A stretch of DNA of 64,000 nucleotides, taken from positions 1 to 64,000 of the forward strand of contig NZ_JAEMNV010000003.1 of assembly GCF_016482825.1 (NCBI RefSeq), in the 5' to 3' direction. Every line of letters starts with the position of its first letter. Within the stretch, counting starts at the first letter, position 1. Shown here in pieces: positions 1 to 7,215 of the stretch. The DNA is from Antrihabitans stalagmiti. Its GTDB lineage: Bacteria; Actinomycetota; Actinomycetes; Mycobacteriales; Mycobacteriaceae. Below the pieces are notes generated by a model. The model saw nothing but the letters and a program-made list of their open reading frames with translations. It did no database searches and was not told the origin of the DNA. A program made the translations under genes and the position numbers.

Positions 1-62
1 TCGGTCATCTGACGCTCGACCTCACCAAGCGATACCAAGGCAAACTGCACGACGCAGCCTAA
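1..62 (+). CDS. C-terminal end of an unidentified protein cut by the window start
   Basis: An open frame enters from the left edge and stops with TAA at 60-62. Its last residues read GHLTLDLTKRYQGKLHDAA, basic and protein-like. An IS-end-like repeat begins just after the stop, so this may be the tail of a transposase or integrase. Too little is visible to assign a family, and the transposase idea is inference only. Confidence 0.35.
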   Translation, partial: GHLTLDLTKRYQGKLHDAA

Positions 63-63
63 A

Positions 64-112
64 ATGTGTCTCGCATGTATCTAGACACATCTGTGCCACA
101 TGTATCTAGACA
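64..112. mobile_element. Putative insertion-sequence end with nested short repeats
   Basis: The 14-mer CATGTATCTAGACA occurs twice, at 74-87 and 99-112, exactly 25 bp apart. ATGTGTCT at 64-71 is the perfect inverse of AGACACAT at 83-90. Such a nested repeat right after the stop of a basic ORF suggests the right end of an insertion sequence. The other end lies outside the window and no target duplication can be checked. Confidence 0.4.
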
Positions 113-117
113 GCACA

Positions 118-159
118 GAGGGCCCGCACGCCGAAAAGACTCACGAGGCGCGTAGCGCC
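118..159. repeat. Truncated copy (A) of a two-hairpin chromosomal repeat
   Basis: The loop remnant GAGGGCCCGC and the right arm CCGAAAAGACTCACGAG (131-147) match the complete copy at 47147-47205 almost base for base. They are followed by a small GGCGC-GTA-GCGCC hairpin (147-159). The left arm is missing and is replaced by the IS-end-like sequence. The element lies about 90 bp past the stop of the dioxygenase-like gene and may serve as its terminator. Confidence 0.6.
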
Positions 160-248
160 CTTACTGCCGCCAGAGCAGAGTCGTCTCGAAGTTCGAGATG
201 ATTGCGGTCCACCATCTCGATGAGGGCGTCGGAGGCCAAGGATAGGTG

Positions 249-1466
249 TCAGGCAGAGAGCAGCGCTAGAGCAGGGCAACGACCGAAGATCGGAATTGCC
301 TTGGCTTCGGCGAGGTAGGGGATTCCTTCGGTGTGGCCGGTGCCGCGTCGGTGTCCCAACATTCGGGATGCGACGCGATGGTGCGTCTTGCGCCAACGCA
401 GCACCGATTTCTCGAACTGTTGCATTGCACTGTGGAGGGATTCGCGCACGCTCACGGTGAGGCGATCGGTCGAGGATGCAACAGCGTCGTCGACCGTGCG
501 CTGTCCGACAAGAATCCGACCGCGGACGGACGGAACCGATAGATACGCCGGTGAGTCGATGCGACTGAGTTCCGGTGTTCGACAGAGGCTTTCGACGATC
601 TTGTAGTTTCGCGACTGAATTGCACTTGCGCCATCGGTGTACTCGCGGAACTTCAGAAATGCCACCGGCTGCATCGTGGCAACTATCGAAAAGAGCAGTG
701 ACGTATCACGGAACAACTGTTCGGCCGATGCGAGTGCGTGGGTAGCGCGTTCTCCCATGCCGAGCGATAAGGCCTGAATTGCGTTGGCCAGATTCACCGC
801 GACTGCCGCGAATGTTGCTTCGTAAGACTGCAATACGCGAATGAACAGGTATTCGTCGTGCACCAGACTGACGGGCAGAATGCTCAGCCGCAACGTCAGC
901 CGCTCGGCCACGGACAGGTCGTCGCGAACCACGGCACACAGCTGGCGGGCCGGGTCGAGTGTGTTCGAAGTATCGGGCGCGTCGAAGGCTATGCCGAGTC
1001 GAGCCATTGCCGGACGTGCGATGCGCATGCCGAGGCGGCACCTTTTGGTAACTGTGCGCAGATCCGGTCGAAGTACAGGTAGACGATCGTCGGTGCCGTC
1101 GAGCGCCGAGAGTTCGAAATGCATGATGTCGGTGACCAATTGCAGAACCAGACGAACACTGTTTCTCGTCGCCGATACAGGGCACCGATCGGTGTCTGTG
1201 GCAGGCAACGCCAGCAGGTCGAGCGCAAGGTAACTCGGGTTGTCGAAACGTCCGTCGAACTTGTCGAGGGCAACGCCGAGAAACCGAGTGAGTGTGCCGT
1301 CGCCGGCAATCGAACCTTCGCGAACTCGCGAACGTGCCTGGTCGAGAGCCTCGAGAACATCCTTGCCGACCGAATGCTTTCCGCCGCTGTGAAACGTTGC
1401 GACGACGGCATCGTACGGGAACGTGTCGGAATTCGGCTCGCGTAGCCACGTCCTGAGTTCGTTCAC
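249..1466 (-). CDS. Tryptophan 2,3-dioxygenase-like heme protein with N-terminal extension
   Basis: The C-terminal half resembles tryptophan 2,3-dioxygenase, the heme enzyme that opens the indole ring. HDEYLF (203-208) is followed by VLQSYE (211-216) where the family has a His-Gln-x-x-Glu segment. FLKFREY (270-276), followed by an IQS, matches the FR..GFQS region. A C-terminal RWRKTH supplies a candidate proximal heme ligand, His362, followed by a G-rich GHRRGTG. The distal His seems replaced by Leu. About 190 residues precede the core, while typical enzymes are near 280 residues in total. The start chosen is GTG at 1466, preceded by AGGAG; an upstream start at 1556 lacks this. It sits 118 bp after the MpaB-type gene and is probably cotranscribed. 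The substrate is unknown. Confidence 0.72.
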   Translation of the reverse strand: MNELRTWLREPNSDTFPYDAVVATFHSGGKHSVGKDVLEALDQARSRVREGSIAGDGTLTRFLGVALDKFDGRFDNPSYLALDLLALPATDTDRCPVSATRNSVRLVLQLVTDIMHFELSALDGTDDRLPVLRPDLRTVTKRCRLGMRIARPAMARLGIAFDAPDTSNTLDPARQLCAVVRDDLSVAERLTLRLSILPVSLVHDEYLFIRVLQSYEATFAAVAVNLANAIQALSLGMGERATHALASAEQLFRDTSLLFSIVATMQPVAFLKFREYTDGASAIQSRNYKIVESLCRTPELSRIDSPAYLSVPSVRGRILVGQRTVDDAVASSTDRLTVSVRESLHSAMQQFEKSVLRWRKTHHRVASRMLGHRRGTGHTEGIPYLAEAKAIPIFGRCPALALLSA

Positions 1467-1584
1467 GGGACAACACTCCTGATCGCCTGGGTAGCACCAA
1501 TGGTCGGTGCAGGCGAGCGGGGCGAGAAGGGCCCCAAGGGTTGGTTGTCGTCCCACCTTGGCGGCGGACCAGCTTTACACCCGA

Positions 1585-2490
1585 CTACATCGGGCGAAGG
1601 TCGATCATCTTCCGCAGCCGCTGCTTGCCCCGCTCCAAGCGTCGCGCTTCGTAGGCAATGGGGAAGTAGCGCAAGCGTTCCGGCAGCAAGGGCACCCCGC
1701 GGGCGACGGCCCAGCCGAGGGCGCGCAGTTTGCGTTCGTCCGTCGCCGTCCATTCGATCCCGAGTTTGCGACGGGCGACCTCGGGTGTGGTTCCGACGGT
1801 CGCGAGATATTGCATTTTGCCGACGGGTGCGGTGAGGGCAGTCCACAGCGGTCTGAATGCTCGCGGCAGTTGCGGCGGTGCGGGCAACTGCGCAGACAGC
1901 CGTAGAAAGTCCTTGGTGACGGCTGTCGCCTTCAGGTCGTGTGCGACGACATCGTCGAAGTAGACGACGAAATCTGCGTAGGTCGCTGGGATTTCCTTCT
2001 CGGCGACTTTGAAGTTGCGCATCAACTGCACGGTCTCCTGGTAGTACGCCTCCTTCTCGGCGTACGTAAGAGGTTGCTTGGCAAAGTATTTCGCGCCCTC
2101 GCAGAAGGCGTAGGTCCCCGTGTGCAGCACCCATGCCCACGGTTTGGTCGACAGCGCTGTGTGTCGGACGCCATGAGCGTCAACCGAATTCAGGTGCTTG
2201 TGCATCTCGCGCAGGCGGTCGGCCTCCGCGATCGCCTCGTCGCCGCCGTATACCCACATCATCACCGACGCGATGCTGCGCGCTGCCCGGCCGAGCGGGT
2301 CGGTCCGAAACGTCGAATGTTCGTCGACGACGGTCGAGATGGTGGGTTCCATCGTCTGCAGCAGAAACGCTGTCCCGGCAGTCAGCGAGAAGGAGACGAG
2401 CCCGGTTTCGTCCCACATCCGCGTCCCCGGCTCGATGGGACGCCGCGAAGGATGGGCGCTTGGCTTGATCTCGGCTACTGCTCGGGTCAC
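1585..2490 (-). CDS. MpaB-type (DUF2236) oxygenase
   Basis: A 301-residue protein of the DUF2236/oxygenase-MpaB family, whose members include the mycophenolate-pathway oxygenase MpaB and rubber-cleaving Lcp enzymes. The helical core runs from MWDETGLVSF to the C-terminus, with a WVLHTGTYAFCEG segment typical of the family. The start is GTG with GGGAG nine bases upstream. A perfect palindrome lies just upstream at 2516-2534. The next gene downstream is a dioxygenase-like protein, the next upstream an acyl-CoA dehydrogenase, and a second MpaB-type gene lies at 5223. The natural substrate cannot be read from sequence. Confidence 0.78.
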   Translation of the reverse strand: MTRAVAEIKPSAHPSRRPIEPGTRMWDETGLVSFSLTAGTAFLLQTMEPTISTVVDEHSTFRTDPLGRAARSIASVMMWVYGGDEAIAEADRLREMHKHLNSVDAHGVRHTALSTKPWAWVLHTGTYAFCEGAKYFAKQPLTYAEKEAYYQETVQLMRNFKVAEKEIPATYADFVVYFDDVVAHDLKATAVTKDFLRLSAQLPAPPQLPRAFRPLWTALTAPVGKMQYLATVGTTPEVARRKLGIEWTATDERKLRALGWAVARGVPLLPERLRYFPIAYEARRLERGKQRLRKMIDLRPM

Positions 2491-2515
2491 GACGGCGATC
2501 TCCCTCGACGGTGAA

Positions 2516-2534
2516 AGAGTTATGCGATAACTCT
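2516..2534. promoter_or_regulatory. Perfect palindrome upstream of the MpaB-type gene
   Basis: AGAGTTAT-GCG-ATAACTCT has perfect 8-bp arms and lies 26-44 bp upstream of the GTG start at 2490. The size and position suit a TetR-family operator. The sequence differs from the repeats beside the neighbouring tetR at 4527-4564, so another regulator may act here. Confidence 0.55.
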
Positions 2535-2616
2535 CTCACTGTATCGCGAACCGTGCTGAGTAGCCAGGGCCGCCCCGACCCGAACGAATCGGATCGAGGC
2601 GGCAGTCAGCGCTGGA

Positions 2617-4485
2617 TCAGGGATTCATCTCGTAGGTGTTCGCGTGTGCGCGAGCCTGCGCCCACACCTTCTCGAAGCGATCGGAGTCAGCGACCGGACG
2701 CTGGATGGCTTTCAGCGCACCCGCGTATTGGGCCGGCGTTGCCGTCGGCTTGGCGGACAAAGCCAGCGCGTGCGTCGAGAAATCGCGAACGAAGACGTCG
2801 AAGATCTGATCGACGACGGCGTCGTCGGTGCCTGCGATCGCGGCCTGTTCCAGGACCAGCTCGGCAAACGGGATCAACGAGAACATTTCGCCGAACGACA
2901 ACAGGAAATCGAGGTCAGCGCGCTGCGACTTCGACGGCGGTGCACTACCGAGCAGCGCCTGCAGTGCGTCGATCTGCTCGACGAACTTGCCGACGTTGGG
3001 CAGATGAGCAGCCTTCTCGAAAGTCGGCCGCCAGTCGTGGAACTTGACCTTGAACAAGCCCTTCGTCGGTCCCTGTTCGAACAGGAACTTGTCGTCCGCG
3101 AAATCGCGACGGGTAGGCACGGGTGCGAACGCCGACTTCGCGGGCCGCAGGCGGTTCACAACCGGTCCGGCGGAGCGAATTGCCCTGCGGGAGAGCGAGA
3201 ATGCTGTCCGGAACGCCCCGTCGGAAATGCGGCTCTGCTCCGCCTTCTTCGGATCGCGAAGGCCGAGCAGTGCCAAGCTGGTGTCGGCCGGGTTGAAGAG
3301 GTAGTTCGGCATGAACTTCAACGCCAGCGCCAAGTTGATGTGGACCGTGCCCTCGAGCTTGGGCAAGCCCATGATGCCGAGCGCGCCCATCTGGAAATAG
3401 GTGTCCTTCTCGAAGCCGCGCGCGGAGATGATGTCGAACATGTCCTCGATCGCCTTGAGCCCCTGACGAGTGACCGTCATCTTTTCGATCGAGTTGTAGA
3501 GCACGTAACGACGATCGTCGATCGACGCCGACCGCATGTAGTCGATCGAACGCTCGCTGTAGAGCTTCATGGCGAGCAGTCGAGCGTAGCTGTCGGTGAA
3601 CAGCCGCCGAACCTGGGCGAAGTCGGTGACCTTCGTGTCGAAGAGGACGCGGTTCTCGGCGTGGGTGAGTGCCTCGTAGAACGAGTGCTCGACGATGCCG
3701 ATCGCACCGAAACCGAGGTTGAACTTGCCGACGTTGACGGTGTTGATCGCCGCATCGAAGGCTGCCTGCCCGGTGTGCAGGATGTCCTTCTTCGCGACGG
3801 GGTACTTCTCCAGATCGAATGCCGCGACGTACATCTGAGATGCGACGACGTTGTCCCGCAGTTTGTAGGCCTTGTGCTGGCTGTCGGCGACGAAGAAGAC
3901 GTAGCCCTCCGGACCTTTGATCCCCTCGATGCGGCCGAACACCGAGACCATGCCCGCAAGGTTGCCGTTGCCGATGTAGTACTTGCCGCCGGTCGCCGAG
4001 TAGCCGCCGCGCGAGTTCGGGGTCAACACCATGTCGGTCTGGTAGATGTCGGCGCCGTGCTCCTTTTCGGAGAGGCCGAAGGCGAAGATTGCGCCCGAAT
4101 CGAGCAGGTCGGCAGCCTTACGCTTGGCGTCTGCGTTGCTGGACTGCCAGATGGGCCCCAGGCCGAGGATGCTGACCTGCCAGACGTACCAGTACTGGAT
4201 CCCGTAGAACCCGAGAATCTTGCTCATCATCGCGATACGCGCTGTGTCCCAACGCTTGTCGGCGTCGCCCGCCGCCTCGGCAGCCGGTGTCAGCAGTGTT
4301 GCGAACACCCGCTCGCGCTTGACGAAGTCGAGGAAGTCGGCGTACCAGACGCGCTCGCGGTCGTCTTCGAGGAGCTGGCGTTTGCCGAGCGTTTCGAAGT
4401 AATCGATCGTCGCTTCGAAGATGCGGCGGGTCGGTGCGTCGAACTCGGAGAAGTCTGGCCTACGCGGATTGAACAGGGCGGTCAT
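2617..4485 (-). CDS. Large acyl-CoA dehydrogenase/oxidase-type flavoprotein
   Basis: A 622-residue protein of the acyl-CoA dehydrogenase superfamily, about 1.6 times the usual size because of a C-terminal helical extension like that of acyl-CoA oxidases. The middle region holds FGLSEKEHGAD (flavin/substrate loop) and GGKYYIGNGN, followed by a helical domain ending in a LEGTVHINL segment. It would introduce a 2,3-double bond in an acyl-CoA using FAD. The ATG at 4485 with GAAGGA six bases upstream is preferred over an upstream in-frame ATG at 4527. It is divergent from tetR, and the 69-bp gap carries repeats likely to regulate it. Confidence 0.82.
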   Translation of the reverse strand: MTALFNPRRPDFSEFDAPTRRIFEATIDYFETLGKRQLLEDDRERVWYADFLDFVKRERVFATLLTPAAEAAGDADKRWDTARIAMMSKILGFYGIQYWYVWQVSILGLGPIWQSSNADAKRKAADLLDSGAIFAFGLSEKEHGADIYQTDMVLTPNSRGGYSATGGKYYIGNGNLAGMVSVFGRIEGIKGPEGYVFFVADSQHKAYKLRDNVVASQMYVAAFDLEKYPVAKKDILHTGQAAFDAAINTVNVGKFNLGFGAIGIVEHSFYEALTHAENRVLFDTKVTDFAQVRRLFTDSYARLLAMKLYSERSIDYMRSASIDDRRYVLYNSIEKMTVTRQGLKAIEDMFDIISARGFEKDTYFQMGALGIMGLPKLEGTVHINLALALKFMPNYLFNPADTSLALLGLRDPKKAEQSRISDGAFRTAFSLSRRAIRSAGPVVNRLRPAKSAFAPVPTRRDFADDKFLFEQGPTKGLFKVKFHDWRPTFEKAAHLPNVGKFVEQIDALQALLGSAPPSKSQRADLDFLLSFGEMFSLIPFAELVLEQAAIAGTDDAVVDQIFDVFVRDFSTHALALSAKPTATPAQYAGALKAIQRPVADSDRFEKVWAQARAHANTYEMNP

Positions 4486-4526
4486 CGGTGTCCTTCGGAT
4501 CGATACGGGGTCCGGGTTTGGCAACA

Positions 4527-4564
4527 ATTATTCAGGAATGTAGCATTATTATTCATGAGTGTAG
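4527..4564. promoter_or_regulatory. Tandem 17-bp repeats in the tetR/acyl-CoA dehydrogenase divergent promoter
   Basis: ATTATTCAGGAATGTAG (4527-4543) and ATTATTCATGAGTGTAG (4548-4564) match at 15 of 17 positions. The first contains the perfect inverted core ATTC-AG-GAAT and the second a weaker ATTC-AT-GAGT. The second copy covers the tetR start codon. This is a natural binding site for the adjacent TetR protein and would block both genes. Confidence 0.6.
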
Positions 4565-5181
4565 AAACTTCGGATCGGCGTGCGCGGGCAGCGCATCTCG
4601 GACCGGAAAAGCGACGTCCGCAGGTGCTCGACGCTGCCTTGGCGATTGCGGTGGAGCAGGGGGTCGCCGCAGTCACCATCGGCGCCGTCGCAGATCGGAT
4701 GGAGGTCACTCGTCCGGTCGTCTACTCGTGCTTCACCGATCGTGTGTCACTCATCGAAGCGATGCTGCGTCGTGAAGAGCAGAACCTGATCTCCGGCGCG
4801 ATCGCCGCACTTCCGCGCGGCCGCGCCGATGCAGACGCGCAAGTTTTCGTCGACGGTTTCCGCGCACTGCTCGACACCGTCGCTGCGCGCACCGATTCCT
4901 GGCGCATCGTCTTCGATGCCGATCCGGACCCCGCCGTCGCCGACAAGTTCGGCCGCGGTCGTTCTGTGGTCGCGGACTTTTTCACGCGCCGCATTCGGCC
5001 GACTCTCGAACTGTGGGGAACGGTCGACATCGAGCGCAAACTGCCCGTGCTCGTCGAGCACTTCATGTCATCGAGCGAGGGCGCGGTGCGCTCGTTACTT
5101 GCTGACGAAAATGATTGGACACCAGCAGAACTCGCCGAATTTATCGGCAACGCCGTCTACCGCGCCTTTCGGCACGCGTGA
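4555..5181 (+). CDS. TetR-family transcriptional regulator
   Basis: A 208-residue TetR-type repressor. The N-terminal helix-turn-helix is clear: VLDAALAIAVEQGVAAVTI, then IGAVADRMEVTRPVVYSCF as the recognition region. The rest is the ligand-binding and dimer domain. The ATG at 4555 lies inside the second of two tandem repeats, which implies autoregulation. It is divergent from the acyl-CoA dehydrogenase and 41 bp upstream of the second MpaB-type oxygenase, so it probably controls this oxidative cluster. The inducer is unknown. The reading frame stays open far upstream, but that part is antisense to the dehydrogenase and is not coding. Confidence 0.87.
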   Translation: MSVETSDRRARAAHLGPEKRRPQVLDAALAIAVEQGVAAVTIGAVADRMEVTRPVVYSCFTDRVSLIEAMLRREEQNLISGAIAALPRGRADADAQVFVDGFRALLDTVAARTDSWRIVFDADPDPAVADKFGRGRSVVADFFTRRIRPTLELWGTVDIERKLPVLVEHFMSSSEGAVRSLLADENDWTPAELAEFIGNAVYRAFRHA

Positions 5182-5222
5182 CTTCTTCAACATCGAGAGA
5201 CCTCAACGAGGAGGAAACAAAA

Positions 5223-6194
5223 ATGAGCGGTGCACACGAGATCGCCAAACGCGGCTGGCCGTTCGACCCGACGCAGCGTCGACAGGACTATGGATTCTTC
5301 GGGCCGGACTCGCCGACCTGGAAGGTCTGGACCGCTCCGACGGCGCTGATCGGATTCCAGCGCTCCGTCGTGCTCGAACATTTCGATCCGTTTCTCGCCG
5401 CCGCGGTCGCAGACGAGCAAGGCATCTACACCGACCCGAAGGGCCGCCTCGACGGCACACTCTCGTACTTCTTGATCGCCGCGATCGGTGACAGCCGCTC
5501 CGCGATCCAGACGTCGGAGATGTTGCAGCGCGTCCACGCGAGGGCGACAGGCATCGAGCCGATCAGTGGAAAGCGCTACAGCGCAAATGATCCCGCGTCA
5601 CAGCTGTGGATTCACGTCACCGGTTGGCATTCGGTGCTCAAGTGCTACGAGCTGTACGGACCCGGCCCGCTGAGCCCTGAAGAGGAAGCGCAGTACTGGC
5701 GCGAATGTGTGGTCGCCGCAGAACTGCAGACCTGCAAGGCGTCCGATGTCCCGTCGTCTCGCGACGAGGTCCGCGCATACTTCGCGCAGATGCGACCCCA
5801 GCTGTGCTCGTCCGAGCATGCGCACAAAGCGATGCACTACCTACTGCGCACTCCCTACGCCAACGGCAAACTGGCGTTCTGGGGGTTGAGCCGACTCCTT
5901 GCGCCTGCCACCATCGCCTCGCTACCGAAATGGATGCGCGAACTCGGCGACTTCGATCAGCCAGGTCTCGTCGACCGCGGCTTCAAACCTCTCGTCAGCA
6001 CCGCGGTCAAATTGTCGAGCAGCCCCACGATCGAACTCGCAGTGATCAAATCGGTGCTGCCGATGACACATTCGGTGCTCCGCCAGAATTACGAGGGTGC
6101 GCCGCCGTTACGCGCGACGACGGTCACGCCCGAGCAGGCTAGGGCGCTGTACGGCAAACGCGCAGTGGCCGTGGAAGACTCGGCGACTGCCTAG
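5223..6194 (+). CDS. MpaB-type (DUF2236) oxygenase, second copy
   Basis: A 323-residue member of the same DUF2236 family as the gene at 1585-2490, but divergent in sequence. WIHVTGWHSVLKCYELYG aligns with the WVLHTGTYAFCEG segment of the first copy. The ATG follows a strong GAGGAGG with a seven-base spacer. Placement 41 bp behind tetR suggests a two-gene unit. Its stop codon overlaps that of the convergent transporter gene by 4 bp. Two paralogues in one cluster with an acyl-CoA dehydrogenase suggest successive oxidations of one lipid-like substrate; that is inference. Confidence 0.78.
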   Translation: MSGAHEIAKRGWPFDPTQRRQDYGFFGPDSPTWKVWTAPTALIGFQRSVVLEHFDPFLAAAVADEQGIYTDPKGRLDGTLSYFLIAAIGDSRSAIQTSEMLQRVHARATGIEPISGKRYSANDPASQLWIHVTGWHSVLKCYELYGPGPLSPEEEAQYWRECVVAAELQTCKASDVPSSRDEVRAYFAQMRPQLCSSEHAHKAMHYLLRTPYANGKLAFWGLSRLLAPATIASLPKWMRELGDFDQPGLVDRGFKPLVSTAVKLSSSPTIELAVIKSVLPMTHSVLRQNYEGAPPLRATTVTPEQARALYGKRAVAVEDSATA

Positions 6195-7075
6195 GCTACG
6201 ACGGACTCCTGGCGGCGGAGCAGTCGCAACATGACCGCCGCCGGGAGGTACATCAGCACGCCGTAGATCGCTGGCGGGATCGCCATTTCGTCGTTGCCGA
6301 TCACCGAGATCGCGATGGTGATCGCCAGCGTCGAGTTGTGAATACCGATCTCGAAGCCCGACGCAATTGCCTGGCGGCGTTGTACGCCTGCAAGTTTCGG
6401 AATCCAGTAGCCGATTGCGAGACTCAGCGAGCACAACAGCAACGCGACTGCGCCGATCGTGAGAACGTGCTCGGACAGCGCCTCGAAATTGCCGATCAGG
6501 GCGAGTACGACAACGATGACGAGGATCGCGACCGATGCGATCTTCACCGGCCGTTCCATCCGTGCAGCGAAAGCCGAATACCGTGCGTGCACGAACATTC
6601 CGATGGCAACGGGGACGAGCACGATCGCAAAAACCTGCAGCATCTTCTGCGGCTGCAAGCCGATGTTCTCGTCGCCGTCCAGGAAGTATGCGACCGAAAG
6701 TCCGACGATGAGCGGCAGGGTGACGACGGCGAGCACGGAATTGATCGCCGTCAGCGTGATGTTCAATGCGACGTCACCGCCTGCCAGGTGGCTGAACAGG
6801 TTCGCCGTCGTTCCACCAGGAGCAGCCGCGAGCAGCATCATGCCGACAGCGAGTTCGTTGGGTAGCGCAAACAACAGAACGAGGCCGAAGCAGATCGCCG
6901 GCAGAACGAGTATCTGGACGGCCAGCGCGATGATCGCTGCCTTCGGTACCTTCGCGACTCGCTTGAAGTCGGCGATCGTCAGGGTGAGGCCGAGGCCGAA
7001 CATGATGACGGCCAACGCGAGGGGCAAAAAGATCGTGACGACGGGCGAATCGATCTGACTTGCTGCGAGGGTCAT
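6191..7075 (-). CDS. BASS-family (bile acid:sodium symporter-like) transporter
   Basis: A polytopic membrane protein of about 294 residues with nine to ten hydrophobic segments. The APGGTTANLFSHLAGGDV and EIGIHNSTLAITIA segments are typical of the BASS family (NTCP/ASBT-like), which moves organic anions with sodium. The start at the ATG before LAASQIDSP is preferred; an upstream in-frame start at 7153 would add 26 polar residues. The ribosome-binding site is weak. It is convergent with the MpaB-type gene and divergent from the dicarboxylate carrier. The substrate is not known. Confidence 0.82.
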   Translation of the reverse strand: MTLAASQIDSPVVTIFLPLALAVIMFGLGLTLTIADFKRVAKVPKAAIIALAVQILVLPAICFGLVLLFALPNELAVGMMLLAAAPGGTTANLFSHLAGGDVALNITLTAINSVLAVVTLPLIVGLSVAYFLDGDENIGLQPQKMLQVFAIVLVPVAIGMFVHARYSAFAARMERPVKIASVAILVIVVVLALIGNFEALSEHVLTIGAVALLLCSLSLAIGYWIPKLAGVQRRQAIASGFEIGIHNSTLAITIAISVIGNDEMAIPPAIYGVLMYLPAAVMLRLLRRQESVVA

Positions 7076-7215
7076 GTCCGAATTGAACCGTATGGGTAAA
7101 ACTGAGACGCACGCGACCCACAATTTCCAGGAAGGGTTCTCGCCAGCAATCAAACTATTGCTCGTTGGAACACATCGATAATAAAAGCGTCATCGACCGG
7201 TCGTACGTTCCCAAC

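Noticed and set aside
2644-4554. Very long open frame on the plus strand upstream of and in frame with tetR
   Set aside because: It is antisense to the acyl-CoA dehydrogenase, has poor amino-acid composition for a protein, and only the part from 4555 has the TetR pattern.
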